In this document: piece by piece, positions 63,378 to 64,000 of the stretch
Layout: every line of letters begins with the position of its first letter
How positions within the stretch are numbered: position 1 is the stretch's first letter
NCBI GenBank assembly: GCA_916610825.1
Contig: OU744449.1
Span: 3,732,001-3,796,000 of the forward strand
Reading direction: 5' to 3'
From: Haliclystus octoradiatus
Lineage: Eukaryota > Cnidaria > Staurozoa > Stauromedusae > Haliclystidae
Length of the DNA stretch: 64,000 nt
Made by a program: the position numbers and the translations under genes
Notes under the pieces: generated by a model
What the model was told of the DNA's origin: nothing
The model's database searches: none
The model's input: the letters and a program-made list of their open reading frames with translations, nothing else

Positions 63378-63932
63378 AAGTAGGAACCCTGGAATCCTAG
63401 ATTCCGAGAGGTTAGAGAAAATTCAGAAGAAAATTAATATTTTTATGAATATGATCAAACTGAGAAAAACTTTTTGGGTATGAGATTTCAAATTTTAGAA
63501 CTTTTTGGTATCCCATTTTTGATTTTTTCAACAATTTTTGGAAAATATTTGTATCCTTTTTGTGTATTTACTTAAAATCAATCAACCTGCTGGAACTTTT
63601 TGGTAGCAATTTTAAGTTATTGGAAGATTTGGTAAAGTCAACAAAATTGTTGTAACTTTTTGGGTACTTCACCTTTTTCCAAAGTGGCACACCTCCATCC
63701 CTGAAGAGCGGGAGTTACACCCCCGCCCGGGAACATACTTAACAAAAATTCAGAGGAAAATGTTGAAATGCATCTAGGATTCCAGAAAGATGAACCTTTT
63801 GTTGGACCCTGATGATAATAAGCTTGTATTCTCAGAACGTCGTTTCTTCCAATGTGACAGCAAAAATAATCCAAAGGCTGTTGGTTGTTATAAACTCTTT
63901 AAATCATACTCGGCTCCATTATATGGCATATT

Positions 63933-63982
63933 TCACGTCCTAAGTGGATATTATATTTACTCAATATCCACTTAGGACGTGA
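63933..63982. repeat. Perfect 20-bp inverted repeat with 10-nt loop
   Basis: TCACGTCCTAAGTGGATATT (63933-63952) and its exact complement (63963-63982) around ATATTTACTC. It is close to the window edge, so it could be part of a larger inverted-repeat element that continues outside. Confidence 0.9.
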
Positions 63983-64000
63983 TCTTTTCTATAACATAGG

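Overview
The window looks like AT-rich genomic DNA from an invertebrate metazoan. Genes are split into many short exons with GT/AG borders. Introns are full of small DNA transposons, SINEs and LINE ends, and there is one intact Ty3/gypsy element. I cannot name the species. A secreted protein with two minicollagen-type cysteine motifs would fit a cnidarian, but that is only a hint.

Layout. (1) 2288-10448, + strand: two tandem genes for POFUT2, the ER fucosyltransferase that modifies thrombospondin repeats. The left copy lacks its first exon in this window. The right copy (four exons, 450 aa) can be joined in frame from start to stop and carries a 1.3 kb TTA/TTC microsatellite in its third intron. 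(2) 11685-48452 (possibly from 51348), - strand: one large gene for an ankyrin-repeat regulatory subunit of protein phosphatase 6 (ANKRD28/44/52 family). I placed 32 coding exons with continuous phase, 993 codons to the stop; only the first short exon is uncertain. It converges with POFUT2. (3) 19624-24601, + strand: a complete gypsy retrotransposon with identical LTRs, inserted antisense in an ankyrin-gene intron; its gag ORF starts inside the LTR. (4) 53396-57530, - strand: a six-exon gene for a secreted Lys-rich and Pro-rich protein ending in two C-x3-C-x3-C-x3-C-x3-C-C modules. (5) 57.6-64.0 kb: mostly without recognised genes; it holds a hammerhead-ribozyme-like sequence, an ORF with an internal duplication, and exons of one or two genes I do not recognise.

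The two enzyme families are housekeeping functions (protein O-fucosylation; PP6 targeting), and nothing suggests they work together. The most unusual content is a hammerhead-like fold at 59693-59753 with a diverged relative at 18509-18565, the gag start inside the LTR, the secreted cysteine-motif protein, and a dense set of TIR elements with readable target-site duplications, including nested insertions and one element sitting at a splice donor.
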